Positions 55,156 to 64,000 of a stretch of 64,000 nucleotides of DNA are shown here, one piece after another. The translations under genes and the position numbers were made by a program. The stretch lies in assembly GCA_027943245.1 (NCBI GenBank), contig JANDJZ010000123.1, positions 62,001 to 126,000 of the forward strand, given 5' to 3'. Every line of letters starts with the position of its first letter. Position 1 is the stretch's first letter. Under the pieces are notes generated by a model. The model was given only the letters and a program-made list of their open reading frames with translations, was not told the origin of the DNA and did no database searches. The DNA comes from Acanthamoeba sp. SK_2022b (lineage: Eukaryota > Discosea > Longamoebia > Acanthamoebidae).

Positions 55156-56620
55156 ATGACCGACTCGTCGAAGGTGATCGTGTGCGACAACGGCACGGGT
55201 TTCGTGAAGTGCGGCTTTGCCGGCTCCAACTTCCCCGCCTCCATCTTCCCGTCTATGGTGGGCAGGCCCATCCTGCGTTCCGAGGAGAAGTTCGACAACG
55301 TCGAGATCAAGGACATCATGGTCGGCGATGAGGCCTCCAAGCTCAGGTCCATGCTCCAGATTACCTACCCGCTCGACAACGGTATCGTCCGCAACTGGGA
55401 GGATGCTGAGCACGTCTGGAACTACACCTTCTTCGGTACCATACCTGGCCCTTGCCGATTTTACTTCCCTACATCAAAGGGATCGAATGAACACTGCAGC
55501 AGGCAAATTGGTTTCGTCCATTGCTTTTGACTCACTGTTTCCTTCATGCTGAACAACAGAGAAGCTGAAGGTGGATCCCAAGGACTGCAAGATCCTGCTC
55601 ACTGAGCCGCCCATGAACCCCCTCGCCAACCGCGAGAAGATGGTCCAGGTCATGTTTGAGAAGTACGGCTTCAAGGCCGCCTACATCGCCATTCAGGTAC
55701 GTTGCCGGATTCAGCAATTCTTTGAAATGGTGTCGCACTGCATTCGCTCACAACGCGCTATGTTCGATGTTGTGTCTTCTATAGGCTGTCTTGACCCTGT
55801 ACGCCCAGGGTCTGTTGACCGGTGTGGTCGTCGACTCAGGTGACGGTGTGACCCACATTGTGCCCGTGTACGAGGGCTTCTCTCTGCCCCACTTGACTCG
55901 TCGTCTCAACGTCGCCGGTCGTGACGTCACTCGCTACCTCATCAAGCTTCTCCTCCTCCGCGGCTACGTCTTCAACAGGACTGCTGACTTCGAGACCGTC
56001 CGTCAGATCAAGGAGAAGGTGTTATTCTCTTTCTTTCTTTTATTTAATTCTTTTCCCCGCCGCGTAATCTTGTTGACTCCAACTCACACCTTGGTTTCTA
56101 CCAGTTCTGCTACGTCGGCTACGATCTCGAGCTCGAGAAGCGCCTGGCCCTCGAGACAACCACGCTCGTGGAGAAGTACACTCTGCCCGACGGTCGCGTG
56201 ATCCGCATTGGTGCCGAGCGATTCGAGGCTCCCGAGTGCATGTTCAACCCCGCGCTCGTCGACCAGGAGAGCGTCGGCGTCGGAGAGCTCGTCTTCGACT
56301 GCATCAACAAGGCCGATATCGACACGCGCGCTGAGTTCTACAACCACATCGTGCTCTCTGGCGGTTCGACGATGTACCCTGGTCTTCCCTCGCGCCTCGA
56401 GAAGGAGATCAAGCGCCTCTACTTCGAGCGCGTGGCCAAGGGCAACAAGGTCTCGATGCAGAAGTTCAAGTGCCGCATCGAGGACCCGCCGCGCAGGAAG
56501 CACATGGTGTTCCTCGGCGGTGCCGTGCTCGCCGAGATCATGAAGGACAAGACCGCCTTCTGGATGAACAAGGCCGAGTACGAGGAGCAGGGCCCCCGCG
56601 TTCTCCGCAAGTGCTTCTAG
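55156..56620 (+). CDS. ARP2: Actin-related protein 2 (Arp2/3 complex)
   Basis: Four exons give about 390 residues. [20 protein letters not shown] holds the first phosphate loop; [18 protein letters not shown] the second; [19 protein letters not shown] the adenosine-side motif. The end [14 protein letters not shown] replaces the KCF tail of actin in the same position. Arp2-specific text ([23 protein letters not shown]) separates it from actin and Arp3. With Arp3 and five other subunits it nucleates branched actin filaments at the leading edge and endocytic sites. Codon use is strongly C-ending, as for an abundant protein. Confidence 0.97.
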
Positions 56621-56879
56621 AGTGCTTCAACAACAAACAAATTGCGTGTGGGAGAGAAGGTCCCCTCCTTCGGCCACGCCAATGTCTGCCCCCTCCCCGA
56701 CACTCGCCGCCACCGCCCAAAGCTTCTCGCGCGGCGGCGGGCCTGCGTGGCCCTTTTAGCTTCTTCGGTTATTGCTGTCCCGCCTTCTCTCCCTCTCACG
56801 ACCTTGTAAACAAAAAGGGCAGCAATACATTGCGTGTTTAGCTAGCACTGCGTGTCTTCAGCAACAAAGAGGCGCCAGG

Positions 56880-58022
56880 TCAATGCGGAGAAGAGAGGGA
56901 GAGCGGGACGATGGTCTTGGTGCCGGCGGCGTGGGCGCGGGCGTAGTCAAAGGAGGCAAACTTGGAGAGGAGGTCGGTGAGGGTGATCAGGCCGACAGGT
57001 CGTTGCTGCTGGTCGACCACCCACACGCGGTGGACGCGCGAGCGCAGCACGAGCTCCATGACCTCCATCAGCGTGGCGTCGGGGGTGCAGGTGACCAGGT
57101 TCTTGGGCCTGGCCGGGTCGCTCTCCTGCACTCGGGCCAGGAACACCTCGACGGGCTCGCGCAGCAGGTGGACAGTGTCGGGCGCGATGCCGCGGAGATC
57201 GGACGCCGACAGGTTGTACAGGAGGCGCTGGCCGCCCAAGTCGCCGGCGCCTATAATGCCGATGGCGTGGACGCCAGACAGGGCCAGCGTGCGGAAGGCC
57301 TCCAGGGCCGTCCTGCCCTCCTCGGCCGAGTAGATGAGGGTCTTGGCCGCGCTCTGCGCGGGAACGGGCGATGGCGAGGCCAGGGTTGGGGCGGTAGCGG
57401 GCGCCGGGCCGACCATGCCGAGGGCGGCGACGCTGCTGGTGATGAGGTGGTGGTTGAGGTTGCGCTTGTGCTCCGCCAGAAAGCGAACCAGGTCGATCTG
57501 GGCCACCAGGCGGTAGTGCTCGAGCCGCTGGCCCTCCTCGTCCTCATCCTCTGGCCACACCCGCACGAGCGCACGATGGAGCCCCTGCGCCATCTGATCC
57601 AGCAGCGAGCACACCGAGTCGAGGTGACGCTTCAGGACCAACGTGCTATGGCCGAGGCGGTGCTTCTCGTTGAGAACCTCCACTATCGCCACCTCGTTCA
57701 TCTTGGCCTTTAACTCTAGGTCAGAGTGCGTTTGCTGTTCACCTCCCTTGTCGAAGAAGTGCATCGTGCCCCAACTCAGATAGGCGCATATGTCGAGGAT
57801 GTCGGCCAGCCCGAGGATGCGACGCTTCTCTTCGTCGTAGATGGGAAGAGAGAGGAAACTATGAGTCTTCATCAGCTCGCAAGTGGCGGCGATTGAGGCT
57901 TGAGGCCCAACCCATACAATGGGTGGGGCTTTCTCCACGACTGAGGCCAGGGAAGAGAAGGCCATAAAGTCGTTCTGGCGCCCGTGCAGCCCCTCCATGT
58001 GATGTACGATTTTGCTCGACAT
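56880..58022 (-). CDS. CBS-domain protein, AMPK-gamma/SNF4-like, intronless
   Basis: A single uninterrupted 380-codon frame, unusual in this intron-rich window. Four CBS-type repeats can be seen: around VVEKAPPIVWVGPQAS and FLSLPIYDEEKRRILG; the weak second repeat near LEHYRLVAQIDLVRFL; the third near GRTALEAFRTLALSGVHAI; and the fourth, CTPDATLMEVMELVLRSRV followed by HRVWVVDQQQRPVGLITL. This is the pattern of two Bateman modules, as in AMPK gamma subunits, which bind adenine nucleotides. A Pro/Ala linker divides the halves. It could instead be a plant-type CBSX protein. Lack of introns suggests retroposition or simple loss. Confidence 0.78.
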   Translation of the reverse strand: MSSKIVHHMEGLHGRQNDFMAFSSLASVVEKAPPIVWVGPQASIAATCELMKTHSFLSLPIYDEEKRRILGLADILDICAYLSWGTMHFFDKGGEQQTHSDLELKAKMNEVAIVEVLNEKHRLGHSTLVLKRHLDSVCSLLDQMAQGLHRALVRVWPEDEDEEGQRLEHYRLVAQIDLVRFLAEHKRNLNHHLITSSVAALGMVGPAPATAPTLASPSPVPAQSAAKTLIYSAEEGRTALEAFRTLALSGVHAIGIIGAGDLGGQRLLYNLSASDLRGIAPDTVHLLREPVEVFLARVQESDPARPKNLVTCTPDATLMEVMELVLRSRVHRVWVVDQQQRPVGLITLTDLLSKFASFDYARAHAAGTKTIVPLSLSSPH

Positions 58023-58328
58023 TTGAAGATTCTTACTCGAGCAACAAGCAAGTTGAGAGCTGTTTGCGACTGTCTAAATGGCATGGCTTCCATCTTGTCT
58101 TGAGCCACGAATGTCGTGTCCCTGCGAATCTTGTTGGTGTTTTGGCGGTTCGTGGGCGAGTTTCCCGCCCTTTCGTGTCGACGGTGTCTGTTTTTTGTTA
58201 TTTTATTTTGCTCCACAACTTGTGTTTCGGCTGGCGCAGGCAAGCCGATTCCTTTCGAGGTTTGGTGCGTTGCCTGCACATTGCCTCCATTCTGGAGCTC
58301 GAACAGGACGTGTAGTACTATCGAGAAG

Positions 58329-58721
58329 ATGCTAAGGAAGAGAGTACACGCGCCGCAGTCTGCCAGTGAGTTAGCTCTATCCCTCTTGAGCGATGACACG
58401 AGCGAGCCGAACTTCAAGAGGTCGAAGAGCGGTAGCAACGGCCAGTTGAGCACCATCGTCGAGGCTGGGCGATGCAAGGGAGAAGTACGACGAGATCCAT
58501 GTGTAGAGTGCGATACTTGCCCAAGGCTAACGCCCATATCGGCTCTGGGCCTCGCTAAAGTGCCCACTCAGGTACGTGCTCCTCGTGCACAAGCATCCCC
58601 AGCTAACCAGAATGTACCACAGTGGGCCTGGCGCTGCAACGCCTGTGTGGTGGGGTGGAACCAGTTAGAGGGTGACTACAATCCTCCGATGATGCCCCAA
58701 TGCTACGAGCCTGAGGAGTAA
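58329..58721 (+). CDS. Small zinc-ribbon-like protein, unknown
   Basis: Two exons, or one if the 51-nt intron 58572-58622 is retained; the intron is a multiple of three and has no stop, so both forms are translatable. The protein starts MLRKRVHAPQSASELALS, has a basic patch (FKRSKSG), then PCVECDTCPRL and, after the intron, WRCNACVVGWNQLEGDYNPP. The CxxCxxC and CxxC groups could bind a zinc ion. About 114 residues, probably nuclear from composition. No family recognised. A short stretch of about 300 bp between it and the next gene shows nothing. Confidence 0.6.
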   Translation: MLRKRVHAPQSASELALSLLSDDTSEPNFKRSKSGSNGQLSTIVEAGRCKGEVRRDPCVECDTCPRLTPISALGLAKVPTQVRAPRAQASPANQNVPQWAWRCNACVVGWNQLEGDYNPPMMPQCYEPEE

Positions 58722-59113
58722 AGGGGGTCAACCTGGCAAGGAGGCCGCCGGACTGGCGCCGCGAACCAAAACAGAGCAAAATGAAAAGCAATTCCTGGAG
58801 AAAAGGGAGCTTCTTCCAAGGCTCCGCCTTTTTATCCGGAAGACGCAAAGGAGGAAGCGGAGGGGTGCAAACTGCAGTTCCGCGCGACACCCGAAGGGTT
58901 GGTAAATTGAAAGGAGAAAACATCAAGGTGTAAGGGGGCGGATCAAAGGTCACCGCAACAGGAGGCAAGCCGCGTACTTGCCAACAATGTACGCATTCCA
59001 ATTTGTGAAGGATGGAAAATGGCGTAGGTTTCCATTTTCGGGTTCAATTCAAATTTCGAGCACAATCGAGGATAACAGGCCTTCACCATCTTACCAATTC
59101 TTACCTGCAGAGG

Positions 59114-60114
59114 ATGGACCACAACAAAGCGATCCCCCTCACCAGCGAGAAAATCAAAAACTATCTGAAGAACTTGAGAAGTGAGCAGCTCGCCTCCGAT
59201 GTCCTCAACCAAACCCTTGACCTGGCCAAGGAATTCAGATCGAAGGACTACCCGCTCATCCATCTGCTTCTCCAGAACCCGCTTGCCGAGCTCATCTCGG
59301 CCGCCGTTCCTTCACCCTCTTCGCGTACCCTTCCATCTTGCTTTGCCGTGTTTGTCATGTCGTCTTCCCTCTTGCAAGACTTAGCTTGTTCATCTCCACC
59401 AGTCGTCGTGAACCCGTCCGAGGGCACAGTCCCAGGCTTCTTGTACCTCTTTGATGCCCGTGTGCCCATAGAAAGGCGAAGGGTGCGTTTAAGTTGGCGT
59501 GCGCACCGCCATCTCCGTTGTGCTCAGGCGTGCCTCCCATGTTGTGTGCTTCTCTCTCCAGTCTGATGAGATTCGATGGAACGACTCGAAGAAGATGTCG
59601 GTGAAGCTGATCATCTTCAACGAGAGCAGCGGCATGTACAAGCTCAAGAACAATAAGAACGACGAGGGCGCCGTTGTCATGCGGCGACAAACGTGGAGAG
59701 CCGACGGCGGCGATAAGGGTACTGCTGCCACAACCACAGTACAGCAGCTCATGAAAGCGTTTCCCACACGGCCTTACACATCTCGCGTCCTCGATCTCCT
59801 CGCCAGGCTGGAGGCGCAATGAATACAAGCTCGTGGTGAAGGAGACCTACTTCAAACAGGCCTCGGTAAGGAGAGAGAGAGAGAGAGAGAGAGAGCTGGC
59901 TCCGCGTGTTTCAATTGATGTGTCGCGTGCCTGGTGTTGTTGCGCTCGCTAACCCGCGTCGCATCGATCCTCTCAACTACGCGCTGCAGGACGGCCGATT
60001 GTCCGTCACGGAGGGCCAGTCGCTGCAGGAGTTCCCAGTGCTCGTCCACTACTTTTGGAAGAAGTGCGCGCCCTCCTTTCATGTCGTTCGTTGTTTGCGA
60101 TCGATCACTAATCG

Positions 60115-60151
<37 letters not shown>

Positions 60152-62861
60152 AGGTCGTACGTACCACGGCAGCCCCGGCTCGTGGGAACAGGCGCTCACC
60201 GAACGTGGTCCCTTTCCCCTTTCTCTTTCTCTCTCGCGTCGTGCAGGGAAGCGAGCGGCCACCCGCGCAAGAAGAGGAAGAGGGGCAACTCGTTCAAGGC
60301 CGAGGAGGAGGACGCGGAAGAGTCGCCAGAGCACCACTTTGGCGAGCCCGAGCACGTCATGACCATGACGTCCCTCCTCGCGCACGGTTCCGCACCGTCC
60401 GCCATGGCGCCTTCCAGCGGTCCCTCGTTCCTCTCCTCGACCCCCTCGACTGCCTCATCGTCCTCCTCGTCCTCGACCTCTTCCTCTGTGCCGCCCATGG
60501 CCATGAACGTACGCGGCAAGCGCGAGAGAGAAGGCCACAACAGCATGATCGCCTCTGCGCCGCGCAACTTCATTCCTCACCCCGACACCCACAGCCTCGA
60601 GGACTCGCAGCAGGTTGGCCGCCTCGCCCTTTCGTGTTCTATTCTATTCTATTTATTCCATTTTATTTTATTTTATTTTATTTTTATCATTTATATTGCG
60701 ATGAGATGGGGCCACCGTTCGATTGCTCACGTGTTGAGGCCTTTTTCCCTGGCAGGGCCCCACGCAGATCATCGACGACGACGAGCTGCTCTACTCGTCG
60801 TCGTCGTCTTCGTCGTTGGGGATGTCCCGAGGGATGATGTCGAGGAGCCTGGAGCGAATGCCGAGCTTCTCCGCTGCGCCCACGACTCCGTCGCTGCAGT
60901 CGCCGTCGACCATGTTGTCCCTCAACTCGCCCTCGATGGGGCCCTACTCCAACGCCGTGTCGACGCCCTCCTTCTACACTCCGCGCATGTCGGTCAAGAG
61001 CGAGCCCGACGAGGATGACTTCTCCCTCTCCACCGACATGGTGTACGTCTATCCCGTCGCCCATTCAGTGAGCGCTGCGGCTTCACGCCCACGCCTACGC
61101 CTAGGAACAAGCATTGATATCCTTTGCGCGATCTCCCGATTGCAGGTTCACCTCGCGCGTCGAGAACGGAGCCCTCGTGCCCTTTACGCCCGTCCCGTCG
61201 TCGATGGGCGCCCCCTCGGCCAGCGACAGCACGGGGCCCAGGCCCGCGGAGATCAAGAGCTACGCGCCCGAGGCCGGGTATGGACACTCCCTGCACGCTG
61301 CTCGCGGCTATGTCCGTTGCGCGGTAGAACCGTTCCGTCTCATTTCCTTCTGCCTTTTCTCAGCCCATCGACCGAGTACACCAAGATGATACTGGTCCAT
61401 AATGGCTTCCACATGAGCGACGACAAGTCCTATCGCTTCTCGTGCCTGTTCGAGGAAGTCTCCGTCCCGTGCACGGTGCGTTTCCTCTCTCTCTCTCTCT
61501 CTCTTTCCCCTCCCCAAATCCGGACCGTGGAACAGGTTGTCTCCCTTTCGTCCACTCGGCTTACCTCGGCGCCTGTGCGGTTCCTATGTTGCTTTGCCGC
61601 AGGAAATCGCGCCGGGAGTCGTCCAGTGCCAGGTGCCTCCGCACAAGCCCGGGATCGTCTACTTTTGGCTGGCCTGCATCGAGGAAGGCAGCGACACCGG
61701 TACTCGCCTTACTTCTTTTTCTTTTATGTTTGTCGTGATCATTATCATTATTATTATTATTATTCGGACTGGCTCGAGTGTTCTCACGCCGCCATGCGTG
61801 GCGTCTCCTGGCCAGTCGACCTCACCGCGCTGCCCAAGGAGGGCGACACGGTCCAGTATTCCCAGCCCGTGCCCTTCTACTATGCGCCCATGGACCCTTC
61901 TGGTATGTGCCGCAATCTGCTACCTTTGGTGTCCTCGCGACTCTCTCCTGCTGCCGTGTTAGCTCATCGCGCTATGTCCAATCAGGACGTCTGTCCTTGG
62001 CCTGGGAGCTGGTCGGCCACAACGACATCCTGTCGGTCATGAAGCACTTCAAGTACACCGCGAAGGAGCTCGACCTCTCCAACAACGGACTGGCGTATGG
62101 CCCCTGCCTTTTATTTATATTTTAATTATCAATTAGCCATTATTTGTTGTAACTCTTATTTTTTGACGCCTGGCCCGTCTGTAGGAACATCGATTGTCTG
62201 GAGGGCTTCAGGGAGCTGAACACGCTCATCTTGGACAACAACCACCTCACTCACGACACCAAGTTCCCGCCCATGCCAAAGCTGAGAACCCTCTCCATCA
62301 ACCATAACTGGTACGCAGTCATCACACTACCATCATTAATGGACGCAACGCGTTCGCTTCTGCTGACTTGGGTTGGTTGCGGTTGTGGTTATTGCCAACG
62401 AGTGAAGGCTGATCGAGGTCGACAAGTTCCTGGACAACATCGTGGCATCTGCGCCCAACCTGCGCTACTTGTCGACGCTGCACAACGCCGCGTGCCCGTT
62501 CTTCTCCTCGGCCAAGCACCACTACTACAACTACAGGATCTACATCCTGAGTCGCTTGCGCAAGCTGACCCATCTCGACAGCTCACCGGTCACCATGGAG
62601 GAGTGGCGGCATGCCGAGTGCATCATGCCGAGTACGTCCGCGCCTCGCCGCGTGTGCAGTCGATTGACCTCTCGTCGCTGGGTACTCACCCCTCTTTTCT
62701 CTGCCTTGTAGGCGGCGAGGCCGCGCCCACCAGCACAAGCGGCATTGAAGAATTCAACCTGGTCGACGATGAGGTGCGTCTTCCCCCATCGCAGCGGCCC
62801 GCGGTCAGCGTTGTTGCATGGTTGTTCTCACTGTGCGCCTTCTCACCCATAGGATCTGTGA
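59114..62861 (+). CDS. IPT/TIG-domain protein fused to leucine-rich repeats
   Basis: About 14 exons, all joins in phase. Order: a helical N-terminus (MDHNKAIPLTSEKIKNYLK); an unrecognised domain beginning NPSEGTVPGFLYLFDARV and ending FPVLVHYFWKK; a basic nuclear-localisation-type cluster HPRKKRKRG; a long Ser/Pro-rich region; a TIG domain (IKSYAPEAGPSTEYTKMILV, FSCLFEEVSVPCTEIAPG, CQVPPHKPGIVYFWL, QPVPFYYAP); then leucine-rich repeats (ELDLSNNGLANIDCLEGF, LNTLILDNNHLT, LRTLSINHNW) with a C-terminal LRR cap like LRMDA. The TIG resembles that of CAMTA calmodulin-binding activators. TIG domains sit in transcription factors and LRRs bind proteins, so a nuclear regulator is inferred. Introns near 59880 and 60120 contain GA, TC and TG tracts. 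The start could lie upstream. Confidence 0.78.
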
Positions 62862-63288
62862 AGGCCTGCCCTACTCTCGCCAGCCCAGCAACTCAACTGA
62901 ATTTTTAGACTGTAAAGCTTAAGTGTGGCCTTTTATGTACATTTAAATGTAGTAGTTTTTCTTCTTGTCTGAAGAGAGAATTCATTCATGGCCAGAGTAG
63001 CGTGAAGGTGAAAAAAGGCAACTGTGAAGTCCGAACCTGTTAACCTGTAATATTGTGGTGAATAATTATTTACGCATGGTGTGTTAGCCGCATGCCCTCC
63101 CTTCCTCAAAACCTAAACGTTCTCCCTGTAGGGTTTGATTATGCTCAGAAAGGCCGCCTTCATTTTACTGCCTGTATCCTGCGTATGTCCTGCTCTTTTT
63201 TTTTTCAGCCAGAACACCAAGCTCTGTTGCTGCGTCTTCAAGTCCTGTCTTTCTAGAAAAAGTTTCTTCGGTCTTCTTATTCCCTTTT
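62862..63288. other. AT-richer intergenic stretch
   Basis: 3' region of the TIG-LRR gene. No coding frame is convincing. A possible acceptor (GGAACAG) at its right end precedes the coiled-coil exon of the NHL remnant. Confidence 0.4.
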
Positions 63289-63855
63289 GTGGAACAGGTG
63301 ATCGCTTCGCTGGAAGAGGAGAATCGCGCACGAAAGGTGCAGCAGACCATGCTGGAGGGCCAGCAACGCGAAATCGAGAAGCTCAAGAAGGAAGTGGAAG
63401 CGCTGAAGGAACAGAGTCATGGTCCGCGTGACTGCTCTGCTAGCATAACTCTCCTGTGTGTGCTCGGCTCGTGGTTCCCGCCTTGGCAGGTTTGAAGGCC
63501 CGAATGGCGTGGCGGTGGACTCTGCTGGCAACATCATCGTGGCCGACGATCATCGGGTGCAGGCGTTTGGCGCAGATGGGTCGTTCATCCGTGCGTTAGG
63601 TGCCATCGACGGGGACAGACTCCCTTGTCCTCGTGGCGTGGACTCGGCAGGCAACATCGTCGTGATCTGCGCTTATCAGCTGCAGGTGTTTGGTGGCTGC
63701 TGGGTCGTTCATCCGTGCATTTGGTTTCTGTGGCAGTGGACGCGAGGGGTCATCTCATCTTGTCCGACACAGGCACTCACCAGGTGTCAGTGTTACTAAA
63801 CCCACAAGGGAGTGAAACAATAAAGGCTAACCCTTGGATGGACTGTCTTGCATAA
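63289..63855 (+). pseudogene. NHL-repeat protein remnant (coiled coil plus broken NHL repeats)
   Basis: The first exon encodes a coiled coil (IASLEEENRARKVQQTML), as in TRIM-NHL-type proteins. After an apparent intron come NHL units: FEGPNGVAVDSAGNIIVAD, a second unit with VDSAGNIVV, and a third, VAVDARGHLILSDTGTHQV. The units lie in different frames, so the propeller is frameshifted. Only about three of the usual five or six units exist and no RING or B-box lies upstream. AATAAA occurs at about 63819. A fragment or decaying gene is the best reading; unusual splicing could restore part of it. Confidence 0.5.
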
Positions 63856-64000
63856 ACACCAAAACAACAGACAGCGCAAGCCACGGTCGGTTCTATGACT
63901 CACGATAGACGGCGATTGGACATAAATTGGTGTGAAGATGAATAAATACATATACAGGCTTAGCATGAGCAACCCGACTGCGAGGGCTCGGACTTGTCGA

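Noticed and set aside
59400..60100. CG-1 DNA-binding domain expected N-terminal to a CAMTA-like TIG
   Set aside because: Order of hydrophobic blocks is vaguely similar, but the CG-1 core (RKDGxxWRKKKDGK-type) is absent, so I do not call it.

Overview
The window looks like nuclear DNA of a free-living amoebozoan, most likely Acanthamoeba or a close relative. It is GC-rich, with about 30 protein genes packed head-to-head, tail-to-tail and head-to-tail. Intergenic gaps are often near 100 bp. Most genes are cut by many short GT-AG introns (typically 50-120 nt) flanked by clean coding exons. An Arp2 gene of canonical type and eukaryote-only complexes (SMC5/6, augmin, GARP, COP9 signalosome, Arp2/3) support this. 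Assignment to the genus is inference. No prokaryotic features, CRISPR arrays or confident tRNA/rRNA genes were seen. Exon joins were made by eye from splice consensus and reading phase.

Layout. 0-8.4 kb: the 5' tip of a minus-strand gene, a small protein with a KVSW motif, an augmin HAUS8/QWRF subunit, NSE2 SUMO ligase, a Nudix hydrolase with a mitochondrial-type leader, a dual-specificity phosphatase, and a divergent cytosolic-type uS5 protein with an acidic tail. 8.6-22.5 kb: four minus-strand genes for membrane or secreted proteins: PDAT-type acyltransferase, a double DUF1538 membrane protein, a carboxylesterase and a PNGase F-like protein. 22.6-35.8 kb: SFT2, a UBE2D-type E2, a RhoGAP with a probable tail anchor, CSN5, VPS52 and a GST. 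35.8-40.1 kb: decayed non-LTR retrotransposon copies almost without CpG. 40.1-51.9 kb: 5-formyl-THF cyclo-ligase, a membrane-bound PDI-like protein, a large RhoGAP protein, a possible tiny gene, an unknown two-TM protein and an alpha/beta hydrolase. 52-64 kb: mitochondrial bL12, a ureohydrolase, Arp2, an intronless CBS protein, a small zinc-ribbon-like protein, a TIG-plus-LRR nuclear-type protein, and an NHL-repeat remnant.

The genes do not form one pathway. Recurrent themes are Rho/actin control (two RhoGAPs, Arp2), membrane traffic (SFT2, VPS52), ubiquitin/SUMO/signalosome (UBE2D, NSE2, CSN5), and mitochondrial function (bL12m, possibly the Nudix protein). The most interesting items are the TIG-LRR fusion, the divergent uS5 paralogue, CpG-erased relics at three separate loci, an intron made almost wholly of two minisatellites whose repeat unit carries a CAG acceptor, and a 20-bp perfect inverted repeat across the UBE2D stop codon.
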